Assembly: GCF_910592395.1 (NCBI RefSeq)
Contig: NC_088312.1
Coordinates: forward strand, 19,971,292-20,035,291
DNA: 64,000 nt
DNA from: Lineus longissimus
Taxonomy: Eukaryota; Nemertea; Pilidiophora; Heteronemertea; Lineidae
Direction: 5' to 3'
The position numbers and the translations under genes are program-made. The stretch's first letter is position 1. Each line of letters begins with the position of its first letter. Of the stretch, positions 45,338 through 59,100 are shown piece by piece. Under the pieces are notes generated by a model, which worked only from the letters and a program-made list of their open reading frames with translations, did not search any database and had not been told where the DNA came from.

Positions 45338-48300
45338 AAACATATAGAAAATCTTTATCAATCATACTGGTTTTTTCCATGGATCAACTACATTGTAGCA
45401 TCAACGACTGCAGTTTTCGTTTACAGCACTTTTATGCAGAACATTTGGAAGCTGACTCTCCGCTGAAGAATAAGGAAGCTCTGATTCGAAGTCCTATAGC
45501 ATGCCCCCCCCCCCCCCACACACACACACTTCAAAGTACTTTACCCCCAGCCAAGAAAGCCCAAAGAGATTGCTTGAACAACAAATACCACTACTTTCAG
45601 TTACTTCTGAGACCTTAACATTGTACTAATGATACTCGCACACATAATCAATTGTTACATCAGCCCTCATCTTCTTGAACTCATCCTGAACTCTCTCAAT
45701 CAACAGATCTCTTCATACCAAATAAATAAGTATGTGAATTGTAATGCAATGATATGCGACCAATTCCATACAATTTTCTCAAAAGGTAACTAAACTGATA
45801 TAATTAGTTTGATGATCTCCTGGAGATGTCTTATGGAACTGGCATCCAATTTTTTTTCCAAGTACATGTAATGGTTTGGCCTTGCATGTTCCCATCAATC
45901 ATATGAACTGGTCCAGAACATAGCTATTCACAGACCAAGCAATGGTGTCACTGTCAGGGTCACTTGAGTTTGCGCAGTTAACGTAATCTATGTATGTAGT
46001 CAGACAACACCTAGTCATAAAAGGAGTCAATTAAATGTCACCTTATGAAAAATGTCCATAATGAATGATTATCATGTCAGCAGATATTTTCGCACCATTC
46101 TGAGGAAGCCGTTGAAGGCCACAACAAACCAGCAGCACACAAAATGACGGCGGTTGCATTAACACATGTTCTTTAGTTCACTGTACCAATATTTTGGTTT
46201 GTTTTGGCTTTGGATGACAACCCTCATACTGCTACAAGGACAATAGGCAACAAAGACGAATCAGAGACAGAGCCAAAACAGATCAAATGTGTACACTCAG
46301 AACCCTGCAGAAGGCCTAATAAGCCAACTCGGACAATGCTATGTGGTGATCTGGTAGCTCTTGGTGTGTTGGCCTTAGGCCAGATGGCGCCACCAGTCTC
46401 TTCGGAGGCTGCCGGGTGACGGGACCATGATGAGACACCGTAGGAGTGGGGAGGGGTGAAGACGGCATGGTTTAAGATGAGATGTGAGGATTCTGTGTCG
46501 AAGGAATAAAGGAGTTTTATAGACATGAAGGTATGTTAGCGTGAGTTAATGCCGAGCAAGGAGAAGTACCCCCGACGAAACTTCACAGCTATATTAGCCA
46601 CTGTGACCCTGTTCCAGGTGAAAAACGTACTGGTCAGCACGCCCGAACAAACTTCTTTGAAAAGGTCATTGGTCAATGACGTCTATCCGCAAAACATCAA
46701 CAACAGCAAGCAGCAGCATGCAGAAAATGAGATGAGAAAGAAAGTCAAATAAAGTCAAAACAACAACCCTTATTGAGTGATCGACACGCTGTCACATCCA
46801 TTCAGTTCACTTATGTCCATCCATGACATGACACTTCCGCCAAACAAACTCATACTGCAGAGACGTGACTGTCAGTGTAAGTCAAGTGTTAGCTGCTTGG
46901 CATTCAGTGATTCAGGATCTAGGCAAGAGTTAAAAGTATTACAATACCATGGTCGCATGGATGGTCCAAGATTTGACTGAACTCTTAACCCTGACCTTCT
47001 GTGACTTCAGTCACCAACGAACATGCACACACAGCAGTACATGCAGAAGAGAAGTGTTCGGATTTGACCCCTGGCGATGGTTGGGCCCTGGTTTCGCAAT
47101 CACTATCACTATCAGTAAGGCTCGACAAAACAAGACAGTTTATGAAAACTGTGCAATATATATGGCCCATCTCACTGCACCATATAGAAACTGGATGCAT
47201 CACTGCAACATCTGCTGAATGATACTTACTAATCACCCAAGTGATGCTCTTGAAAGAACAAAATATCAAAGAAATAATTTGCAACTTTTTGCTTTAGTCC
47301 ACCATGTTTACAATGCCCGTATGTAGGTCAAAATGTGAAACTCCAACCAGGGTCATAATCACGCATGCGCAATATTTATCGTTATTCCATTTGTTGGAAA
47401 TCGTTGTGTGGAGTGTGGGGTGATATGGCGGGCAACACAAGAATATTGCAAAAGCGCGGCTATTTTTGTTTTGCCACGAGTTCAAAGGGACACTAATATT
47501 TCGAGTTTCCTGTCCGCAGCTAGCTGCATTCATTCAAATTATTCAAAAATAATATGGGAGCAATGTAGGGTCACAGTTGCCGAAATAAAGTGATATTATA
47601 GATGGATAGACCTTAGCCGGGCGTGGTTACTGTGGCATGTGCCCGTTATCAATCAATCAAGTTTATGTAGCAGCCCTTCTGGAAGTAGGCCTACATGGGC
47701 CAATGGATGGCAATAGATTGAAATTCTGTCCCAAGGAATATGTATCCACTGAACAAAAGCACACGACAAACACAATTTGCCAGTGAAAGCGATAGAAAAG
47801 CCTTGGGGGTCAAAAGTAACAATTAATGATCGTTTAAAAAATCTATGAAAAAGTTTATTTAAAACCGAATGCGAACGCTTTACTAACTAGCCTTATATAT
47901 GCAAGGTCCACTAAATGCGAGGAAAAACGTGTCTCCGAATCATGCAAGGGTCTCCTTTTCTAATCACCACACGTTTACAAAACTTAAGACTTCAGAGTCC
48001 GTGTTTCCATGTAAGTTGCCCGGTAATTGTGCGCCCAATGTCGTCCTTCGTCGCGTCCTTTGCTTTTGCACTGAAAGGCCGAGATACCTCCTCTTTACCG
48101 GCGCATTATTACGAAAATGACAAACGGCAAAAAGTGGAAAAACGCCAAACCTTGTATTTCGAAGAAGGGGATGGTGTCCGGCACAACGTCGTGAATTGAA
48201 ACGATCAATCGTGCCATCTGGTCCGGGCGTCTGGTGAAGTGCTCTCCAAGGCTAACTTAACCGTATCCTCTCGAGCTACATGACCCCCAAATCACTGTAT

Positions 48301-48640
48301 CAAATTATTATTATTGACCTCGGTCAGATATTAATAGCAAAACTATAATCAGGATTTTGATCAAATAATAGAGAGCGGTTGAAATCTGGACATAGTCATC
48401 CTTCCTTTGCTTATAGCTGACCACTATATATAGGCCTAGGAAAAAGGGGACGTGTTGACCAACCTGAAAAGCCACGTAGAAGGGAGACATACGACAATTC
48501 AATCTGTCGACCTTTTGGTAATATTATTCCAGTATCTCTAACTCAGTTGGTGAATTACGACGGCGCGGACGGGGTGGTTCCATCACAGTCACATCTGTTC
48601 AGTAAAAGAGGATAGGCCATAGTTCTTTAGTGACACTCCC
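45338..48640. other. Upstream flank of AMBRA1, no gene recognised
   Basis: The AMBRA1 promoter and 5'UTR exon should lie here. An NRF-1-like ACGCATGCGC at 47361-47370, in a locally less AT-rich block (47340-47600), is a candidate promoter, without transcript support. A poly-C/(CA)n tract lies at 45505-45530. A ~75-bp segment at 46595-46670 (GTTCCAGGTGAAAAACGTAC...) resembles 58205-58285. Confidence 0.35.
46595..46670 (+). repeat. Dispersed repeat shared with 58205-58285
   Basis: Both segments share TGTTCCAGGTGAAA, CTGGT(C/T)AG and CGAACAAACTTCTT-like words over ~75 bp. The other copy lies in TEX11 intron 7, immediately beside exon 7. Confidence 0.5.
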
Positions 48641-48664
48641 CCACTTCCAAAACAGAATCTATAT

Positions 48665-49650
48665 ATCACAATCCTGCCTTATAGTCTTCAGGTCACATCC
48701 TACCTCCACAGCAGAATATATTAGTAGTTTGGGACACATGCAATAGTCTTCAGGCAACATCCTGCGCCAAAGCAGAATATTAGTAGTTTTGGACACATGC
48801 AATAGTCTTCAGGTCACATCCTACCACCAAAGCAGAATATATTAGTAGTTTGGGACACATGCAATAGTCTTCAGGTCACATCCTACCGCCACAGCAGAAT
48901 ACATTAGTAGTTTGGGACACATGCAATAGTCTTCAGGCAACATCCTGTGCCAAAGCAGAATATTAGTAGTTTGGGACACATGCAATAGTCTTCAGGTCAC
49001 ATCCTACCGCCAAAGCAGAATATTAGTAGTTTGGGACACATGCAATAGTCTTCAGGTCACATCCTACCGCCAAAGCAGAATATTAGTAGTTTGGGACACA
49101 TGTATATGCAATTGTCTTCAGGTCACATCCTACCACCACAGCAGAATATATTAGTAGTTTGGGACACATGCAATAGTCTTCAGGTCACATCCTACCGCCA
49201 AAGCAGAATATTAGTAGTTTGGGACACATGTATATGCAATTGTCTTCAGGTCACATCCTACCGCCACAGCAGAATATATTAGTAGTTTGGGACACATGCA
49301 ATAGTCTTCAGGTCACATCCTACCGCCAAAGCAGAATATTAGTAGTTTGGGACACATGCAATAGTCTTCAGGTCACATCCTACCACCAAAGCAGAATATT
49401 AGTAGTTTGGGACACATGCAATAGTCTTCAGGTCACATCCTACCAACACAGGAGAATATTAGTAGCTTGGGACACATGGAATAGTCTTCAGATCACATCC
49501 TATCGTCACAGCAGAATAGTAATAGTTAGGGATACATGGAATAGTCAACAGGTCACATCCTATCGCCACAGCAGAATAGTAATAACATGGAATAGTCTTC
49601 AGGTCACATCCTACTTCCACAGCAGAATCTTAATAGTTTTGCACACATCC
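48665..49650. repeat. 60-bp minisatellite, about 16 copies
   Basis: Unit GGGACACATGCAATAGTCTT, CAGGTCACATCCTACCGCCA, AAGCAGAATATTAGTAGTTT (20 + 20 + 20 bp), with some units 2-6 bp longer. The array ends ~170 bp from the TEX11 poly(A) signal. It keeps long frames open because 60 is divisible by three. Confidence 0.96.
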
Positions 49651-49821
49651 TCCAGTTTTTGCTTTATAGGTCACAAGAAGGGCTCAATGAGGACATGAAC
49701 ATGCATGCGGGAAATGATATGGGGGGGGGGGGGGCTAGCCCAACCACTCATACGTTGAAATCGAGGCATATTTCCAAAACAGGCACTCAAAATTACAAGG
49801 ATTTTTTTACAAAATTGCAAC

Positions 49822-49827
49822 TTTATT
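49822..49827 (-). terminator. TEX11 poly(A) signal
   Basis: AATAAA on the minus strand, ~350 bp downstream of the TEX11 stop codon; no gene lies between. Confidence 0.55.
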
Positions 49828-50174
49828 CAAATAAAACCACTCAACAATCAGTGTAAAAAATCAGTGTGAAAAATAATGATTTTATATAATAAAACAGAAC
49901 GAGATGAAATAAATCCAACATCATGAGATTCAAGTCTCGGTCATCCACTTATAAATCTAAGCTTCATCAGCCATTCAATGATTATGTGACTGGTCCAAAT
50001 GACATTTTAAAGGGAGGCTATCAACAGGAGCTAGTGAGTCAGATTGGCGGCCTTCAAGTGACTTGTATGCATAATTAGGCGACTTTTTTCCCCCGAATGA
50101 CCCAATGCAGTGTTGCTGACCATGGCCAGTCAAATCTGCATGATCTTCCAGATATGGTTTCACAGTCTACAAGT

Positions 50175-53100
50175 TCACTCCTCAAAACGGCCCTTCGCTT
50201 TCCCAGAGTCTATTCTTGCAAGCACCTCGGCATACACTGTAGTCATCTGAAAGCAAAGTAACATATTGAAAACAAAGCTTTTTGTCTCATGCAAAGGACT
50301 TGGCAATGAAAACAAAATGAAGAGATATGCCTAAGGACATGTCGAGTCCACTTCGAATATTGAACCAATGATTTATTTTGCTGAGAAGTCTAACACCTTT
50401 CTGTGTCTCCGACAATTCTTTCCCTTTGACTGACCTATAGAAGGATGCAGAAGACCTGACAAGCTATAAGAACAAGATGGTTGAGACATATTTTGGTGAG
50501 GGTCATCTTAGAATTCATACCACTACTAAAACTTAATCCAGAAGTATTAAGGTAGCAGGAAGGGTTGGGCGTTTGTGGTTTCTGAGTCTGAGGGGGTTGG
50601 TGTCTGTTAACTGTGCTTTAAGAGAGACTAGGCATGGCGCCAGTCTCTCTTAAAGCACAGTCAACAGGCATTTGGTGTCAGTATTTGGGTAAGTACAGAA
50701 TCAAGGCAGCTCAGAGAGCAATGATTGAACGATGCTGTGGACAAGTCCAAGGATACTGCATCAGTCACGACCAACTTCTCATCAGAAAGCGTCACCACCA
50801 GCATATTCAATGTTCAGTTCCAACCTGTACCAGTCCAATGCACGCCTGTCAGCTTAGCGCGATATGGAACATTCTTCCGAAACTCAAGCGAGGGAGGTCT
50901 GCTCATTAGCGTATCTTGCGCACTGCTCCTTCTGGTCAAACATCGTAGTGAAATCGTAATGGAAAACGTCTGGCTTTGCACCAGACGTTGAGACTACCGG
51001 TAATAAGTGAAGAACTAATAGGTAAAGAACTTCTACTTGCGCGAGACTGCTGTGATAAAATTATCATTGCAGAGACTCCGGTGACGTACACATATATTTT
51101 TTACGATCAAAAATGCCCTCAAAAGACGACATGCAATGATTATTTTATTGATATTTCCTACTATATACCTTCCAATTATCACTTTATACAAATAGATCGG
51201 CGTTAGGTCGCATGCTTTTCTTTCCTGGTGACATTATAAAGCAAAATAGTTGCATCCCCGTAAATGCGCTATAAGTCCAATAATAAGTAACGGTGACCCG
51301 TTATAAATGTTTCGCCAGCTTCGCTTTTTTGCCGCTACGCGGCGCTTTGGGCCCTTGCGTCAAGATTCACTGATTAGATCACTTATTTGATTACTTTATA
51401 CAAAGCTTTTTCATTCTACATTTTGTAGCATATTGGTTGTACTTACCTGCGTTTCATAGCCCAACTTCATTGACGTCAGATGCTTCAATAGTCCCATACT
51501 AAGGCTGCACCATCTTTCCGCATCAGTGAATTTTCCTGCACTGGAAAGGAGACACAAGCCTTCTATAATGGCAATATCAAATCGGCAGGTGTTCAGGCAA
51601 AATGCAAAATAGCTTGTTTTGATGCCAAATCCCTGTTCAGGGATCCTTTCCTGACCTCCAGACCTTTGGGAATTCACTTCCAAATGTGATACACAATCAG
51701 GATTTCAGGTAGACTAATAGATATAGACCTATTTTGGGACAGAAGACAACCAACAGATTTAGGAATGAAATCCTTCCCGATTCTAAATTGTCTGACTAGC
51801 AGGGGTATAATCAGTGGCTGGTAGATAAGGAACAATTTGTACAATGGTCCTTGAATCTAGCAGAACTGAAGCCAAAAGAGTACTCATGCATTCTGTTGTT
51901 AATCTTATCAAATTCACTAAGGCTTAGGTGTTTCTAAGCTCTCTAAGCTTTCTCTGAATCTTCCAAAGAAGGCCTACCTGTAGAGATGAATACCACAGTT
52001 CCAAGCCTTTGTCATCAACCACAGTACCTCCATCTCCGGGTACTCCTGCCTAGCTTTGTTAGATATCAAGTCCTGGACCTCCACAAAGTAGGAGTAGGCT
52101 TCCTCTATACTATTAGGGTCAACGGAGAGGCCACATTGGAGGGACAACTGTATGAGACTGTGGAAGATTTTACTGAAAATTAAGAATGTAACAATCAGTA
52201 TATGTTGTTACATTTATTGCGGTTTTCATTCCTAGTTAGCTGGGAGAGACTAGGTTGTGCAATTGTCCTCTCTAGCAGAGTGTGATGTTACATGTACTAG
52301 TGCAGGTTTTAATCCTTCAGAGTTAGTTGGGAGAGACTAGGTTGTGCAATTGTCCTCTCTAGCAGAGTGTGATGTTACATGTACTAGTGCAGGTTTTAAT
52401 CCTTCAGAGTTAGTTGGGAGCAACTAGGTTGTGCAATTGTCCTCTCTAACAGAGTATGACGTTACATGTACTAGTGCAGGTTTTAATCCTTCAGTTTTTT
52501 GGGAGAGACTAGGTTGTGCAATTGTCCTCTCTAACAGAGTATGATGTTACATGTACTAGTGCAGGTTTTTATCCTTCAGAGTTAGTTGGGAGAGACTAGG
52601 TTGTGCAATTGTCCTCTCTAACAGAGTGTGATGTTACATGTACTAGTGCAGGTTTTTAAAATCCTTCAGTTAGTTGGGAGAGACTAGGTTGCGCAATTGT
52701 CCTCTCTAACAGAGTGTAATGTTACATGTACTAGTGCAGGTTTTAACCCTTCAGAGTTAGTTGGGAGGGAGTAGGTTGTGCAATTGTCCTCTCTAACAGA
52801 GTGTAATGTTACATGTACTAGTGCAGGTTTTAACCCTTCAGAGTTAGTTGGGAGAGACTAGGTTGTGCAATTGTCCTCTCTAACAGAGTGTGATGTTTCA
52901 TGTACTGGTGCAGGTTTTAATCCTTCAGAGTTAGTTGGGAGAGACTAGGTTGTGCAATTGTCCTCTCTAACAGAGTAGGATGTTACATGTACTAGTGCAG
53001 GTTTTTAAAATCCTTCAGAGTTAGTTGGGAGAGAGTAGGTTGTGCAATTGTCCTCTCTAACAGAGTGTGATGTTACATGTACTGGTGCAGGTTTTAATCC

Positions 53101-56100
53101 TTCAGAGTTAGTTGGGAGAGACTAGGTTGTGCAATTGTCCTCTCTAACAGAGTGTGATGTTACATGTACTGGTGCAGGTTTTAATCCTTCAGAGTTAGTT
53201 GGGAGGGAGTAGGTTGTGCAATTGTCCTCTCTAACAGAGTATGATGTTTCATGTACTGTGGTTTACCTTCCTTTATAGTGCAAAAATGCTCGATTTTTAC
53301 CTTAATTTGTTGTAGTTAATTGGATCAGATTGGATATGCTTCTTTACGGCAACTTTTAGGGCTCGGATGCTGATACTTCTGTTCTCTGATGGCGGCTCCA
53401 TGGATAAAGCTGAGAGGCAAGAATCAGTGTTAAACCACACTCAGTGCTGATCCTGGGTGATGATTGCCAATCACTTAAGGAAACTTCCATCAAGTTTCAA
53501 ATAAGACAAAATTCAAAACTGCCCAGTTCAAGATTGTTGCTAATTGTGGAGCTCCTTTATGTGGACAGTAGTTTTACTAGTCCACAGCAGCTACTTGAGA
53601 AGGGAGACGTACTGTCATAGGGAATAATTTTTGCTTGAAGAAGGCACATCAACTGACCTGCTATAGTTTCAAACGTCTTTGAGTCAGAATTAGGAAGAGC
53701 CAGTGCCTTCGCCAGGACAGTGTCCAAGTCTTCCTCTCCGAGGCCAGCCTTGGCTTCAAACTCGTACAGGATGAGGAGCACAGCTGTAGAATCTTTACTT
53801 TTGGTGCCTGAAAAAATTAATTCTAAAATTGATTAGAACCACACTTTCTCAAACCAGACAACAGCATATCTAGGACAGAAGTCACCTAATAACAACCAAA
53901 GGCAACCTTTGCGTACATTTACTCTGACCAATGATGATAGAATCTTTCTCAGGATGACTCGAGACTGTGTTCGTGTTATCCAAATGTGTAAATCGTGAAA
54001 TGTTTGCAAAGATAAAAGTTGGCAAATTAGCTCATTTTCAATTGGTGGCCTCAGGCAGACTAAATATCCCTTTTGCTGCCAAAATTAAATGGTTGATGTA
54101 TTACAGTTGAAAGGTTCACACTCAAGCCATTAAAGGCAACAAGTATATACCTGTATCTCGTATTCTGTTTTCAGTTATCTTATCACAAATGTCACGGCAA
54201 TCCTGGATATAATCCAAAACCATTTTCAAGGACACCCTCTGCAAAAACAAGCAACTCAAAGATAATAAATTTTGAAGAATTACGATATAGTCTGGCTTTC
54301 TGGAATGAACAACTTTATCACCAAGCTTCTTCCGACATGTACAAGTACACCTTCTTAACATGTATAAGGGACGGTTATTTTGGTTCTAAATGGGTAATTT
54401 CTATCCAATTAGACCTCTCTAATCAGGTCACCTTGGTATTCAGGACAGCATCTGTCAGTACCAAGGGTGTCCTTATCAGAGTTTCCAATGTAATTTCAAA
54501 GAAGGGCTTTGATGTGTGACTGGCCATTGGATATTTAGTATGAAGACTGCAAGCAACACTTGTTTCTCCAAAACTTCAATAACTTGGCCAAAATGAGACG
54601 AAGACATGCAGTGAGATGATGCAGACAAATCATCATTCACATTTATCCTTTTATTACCTTCTCAGCAAGGTCCTTGGTCTCTCGTGCCATCTGAAGACCA
54701 GCAGCTGCAGCCATCAACATACATGTTTTCTGCCTGACCAAGTTGGCCATGTCAATTATACAAAGCTGTCCAAACTGAAAAGAAATACAACAAGGACATG
54801 TATACATCTGAAATTTACAATATGAATGGCAGTCTTGGAAAACCGGTAGCTGGAAATCATGCAGCCCTGTATTGTTTGTAAAGCCACAAGTTTGCAAATT
54901 GACATTTTTTTACTTGGCAGTAGACAAATTTCCATATTTGCTACCAATTTTTTTGCTTTATAAATGCATTAGAGTTCTCAGTTGCAGAGTTAGGGGTAAT
55001 GCATTTGGTGCCCTTTTGGTGGGGCTGTGCCATTCCCTTTGCCTGGGGCTTCATTGTTTGAGACTGCATAGAGAGAAGTAGCACCAACAGTAGAAATAGA
55101 ACAGACTTGGCCACCACGAAATCGCAAAAATGTTTAGTCATCCTGTAGCATTCATTAATTTCATGCTTGATTATATAAATTACCTTTGAGCACAGCAGGA
55201 AGAGATCGTGCATGTCACTACTGGAATCGTTGCATTGTAGGGACAAGTTCCATGCTGGAAAAGAAACCATAACAATATGAAATTATGAAGTGAAATTTGC
55301 CAATTTTTGAAAGAACGGTCTACCGTGGGCCCGTTAACTACCACAAAAGTCTCTTCAGAGAGAAAGTGCTCACCGATTTTCATAAACCACGTGGCTTCAC
55401 TATTTAGCATTGTCCTTGTGTCACCCTCTACTTCCTTCATATTTCCCAACTGGATTTTCTGGTTCAGGTCATCTAACTTGGAATAGGCTAGAAGCGAAAG
55501 ACGGTGGATAAAAAATTATATGGAACTGAGAGATGAGCATCAACTGTTAGTGTTATTTTTGACGTGGCAATGCGATGAGATGCGACCAGCTTAATTGGCT
55601 TGTGTGACCGTTGTGAAGGCTCAAAAATTTTCGCTTGATCTCTTAAACCGTGTGAGGTGTTGGAACTCATTTTATCAACTGTTAGTGTTAGCTATCTATA
55701 GGATGCAGGAGACAGGAGATGTTTAGCACAGAGAAGTGATTACGTATTTAAACAGATTGAAAAATTCTTATTTGATGCAATTACTGATAACACCAACATG
55801 ACAACTACCTGTTTTGAGATAGGAGATAACAGCAGTCACATCTTTCCTGAAATACAGAGGGTTGGTAGAAACGTGGGATAGAAAGTATCTTCAGGAGTTC
55901 TAAGAGTTAAGGTAAACTACAAGATATATAAGGGTGCAGTCCAAAATGCTACTCTAAATTACCTCAGGGTTCTCCACTATGCTTTATGCCCAGGTGCGGC
56001 ACCCAGATAGGCTCATTTGTTCAATTTCAGCATGATGCTTTCCAAATGATGTCGCCGTGGAAAAACAAGTGGCAGAAACTATGGTCACAATCCGTTACCT

Positions 56101-59100
56101 TGTATACGGAAACAGATTTAGTGATCTTTTACCTATTTTTGTCTTCCTTTGCCAAGAAGGATAACCGCAGTCTGGTGAGGCATCGGAGGGCTGTCATCAC
56201 CTGTTGAATGTGAGACGAATGGGCAACAAGACTTTCTAAGGCACGCACGGCGATGTTTTGATTACTTTTCTGAAAAGGATAACGTCTGGTAATATAATGA
56301 AATTGAGGTGTTTGTATGCAATGATTATAACTCGGTCAAAAGAAGGGCTATAAATGTTTAAATCAAAGGCATGCGAAAAATTACGCTCAATATCCCCGCA
56401 ATTGACTGAGAAACATAACGTTGATATGTGTGTGGTCAGTAATGCTGCATTTGTCAGTCAATTGCGGGGATATTGACCTCTTAATTTCACATGCCTGCGA
56501 TTAAATGGGAACAAATTAGGGTTAAGGTTTCTCACCTCAAATGATATTTGAGCAGCAAGGCAAATCAGTCCTTGGACGGCATCCATGTCTTTCATAGCAG
56601 AGATCTCTTCTGACATCTTCACCAGTGCCTCAATAGCTGGAAAGAATCACCACTGAGTTAACAAAATGATGGAGGGATAAACAAAGAAAGAATATCGCTA
56701 TACGAAGTCACAAGCCCCTGAATTAAGACAAATGATAACGCTTCTAATTGTTATGGTACATTAGAACCTCTCTATTGAGGTAACCCTTGGGGAGGACTAG
56801 TTCTGTTCTTAATAGGATCTTGGGATCTTAGGACAGTTAAAAACCTCCTCTCTTTATAAAACGTCTAAAGTCAAACCAGCAGCCTAACCTTTCTCATCAT
56901 TCCCTTGCAGAAGCGCCACCTTGAATGTCAGAAAACTCGTAAACGGTGACTTGCTTTCACAAATTTCAGCCTCGTCCATTGCTGACTTCGCTTTCTCGTA
57001 ATTCTGCATGCCGATGTAGCAGGAGGCTCTATTCCGATGGAGTTTGGAGACATTCTTGTCATTCCTCTCATTGGGTCCAAAGAGACTGAGTGAGAAGTTA
57101 TACCACTCAAGCGAGGCTGGAAAATCTTTGCTCTGAAAATACAAAAAGATTCAAAAATTCAAAAAGAATTTTAAGAATGACACATACATTACAGTGAACT
57201 CTCCAAGGAAGAATGGGGATATAAAGACTTTTCTCCCTATAAGATGAGAGGGGGAGGCCATGTATTTGGAGTAGGATTGACTGTGGATTCACCACTCACC
57301 TCAAATGCGACAGCAGCCTGTTCCCAAATCATCACATGAAACGTCTTCCTGACACCCATATCCAGAGGCTGACCCGTGTGATGGTCCTGGATACACTCCT
57401 CAACCAGCATCTTAGCCTCTTCTGTCTCTCTCTCCAGCAGCAGCATCTCGAGATGCTGGGCGTAGATCTTACCAAGCTCTGGAGTGTGTTTATATCTTTG
57501 TTCTAACTGTTTGAAACCATCCACCGCAAGACTGGGCCTGAAATGCCACATTTGAAGAAAGTTGTACTACCTACATCACCTGTGGGAGCATCTGGGGATG
57601 CTTGGCATAGATCTTTCACCAAGCTTTAGAGTGTCTTTATTGTATCTTTGTTCTGTTAAAAATTGTCCACGACAAGGCCAGGCCTGAAGAATGTCTCTAC
57701 ATAGTTGGTCTGTTTCTATAGAAATGCAGTGCATGGTTTAAACTTCACATTTTTTTCCATCAGAACTTACTTCTTATGTTGGATCAATAATTTGATTGCA
57801 TTCAAACCCAATTCAATGCTGAGATCAACATGCCGGTAGACGTCTTCTAAAGCTGTAAAATAAGAGGAGACATGAAGTCCCATTACATGCACTGGACCAC
57901 TACTTCTGTCTTAGTTAGATTCTGCCAGATACCAACACTATTAAATCAGTGACACGCTAGGCCTACCAACTTTATAAACCAACAGACAACAATAATATCC
58001 CATTTTACACAAACTGATAGATTTATCTCAAAATATTTCAGTAATTGAAAAAGTTCAATCATACCAACCTGATTTCAATCTGTCATCCTGAGTCTCACCC
58101 AGGAGGAGTATTTTCACCTTCAGATACAGACCAGCAGGGTGCAAGTGTTCCTAAAAGATAAACATTAAAAAATATTAGAGCGACGGAACATCCTACAGTT
58201 ACTGAGACTTGAGTTGACCCTTTGTTCCAGGTGAAACGCATGACTGGTTAGTGCCCAAACAAACTTCTTCGAAATCGTCCATACTCACCGCATTTGCCAG
58301 TCCTACAGCATTCAATGCTTTCTGCCAGTACTGCTCAGCATCCCAGTCCAAGTAAGCATTAGCCAGTAACCTCAATGTCCTTGCCTGATTCTTCCCTCCT
58401 ACAGATGTCTGGTCTTTGCCCGTCTGAAAGCTTTCTCTCAGCCAAGTGATGCTGTGTTCATACTGTTCTCTCCTGTAGCAATCCACACCAAAGTTGTACG
58501 CCAACATTGAAAGAAATCCACCCTCCTTTGGAAGTACATGGAGCATCTCCTTGGCAGTTTTTATCAGGTTGAGGGCTTCCTCTTGCTGTCCCTGAGCACA
58601 ACTCTAAACAACATTATCAAGAATGAAATAGAATGACCAAGGACTTGGAGTTTTGCCTTTATAACACACACTACTGTGTAGCCACTGTGGTGAGAAAAGT
58701 TTCTGTATAAATGAACAAGCTCTTGCTGGCTGGTGGATCAGGTACCAGTCGGATATACGGTACTCAGGTTGTAACATTAACTGAGAAGCTCATCTGAGTT
58801 CTTAACTGAAACTTTTTAGGACAGACCAGGGTTAAAGTGCGACTGATAACCTTTACTCTAGTAAATATCCAAATATAAATCCCAAACATCTGTCCCTTTT
58901 TTCAGTACTCACTGCTTCAGCTCTGTAGGCCAACACCTTGAACATATCTTTTTCAACTTCTAGTTTTCGCTTTTTGTTGGCAGAAGTTTCTCCTCCACCT
59001 CCAATCCTGTCAACCAGCAACTTTCGTAATTTCTCAAGACACTGAAAACATTTACGACAATTTCTGATACTTCATTCGCCTTGCACATGGATGTGTTATT

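Noticed and set aside
46204-46419. 71-residue ORF upstream of AMBRA1
   Set aside because: No recognisable domain or conserved start; could be chance.
48665-49650. CRISPR-like look of regular repeats
   Set aside because: Units are contiguous tandem copies without unique spacers, in an animal genome.
49219-49698. 159-residue plus-strand ORF
   Set aside because: It is the 60-bp minisatellite read in frame; no domain, no splice or start context.
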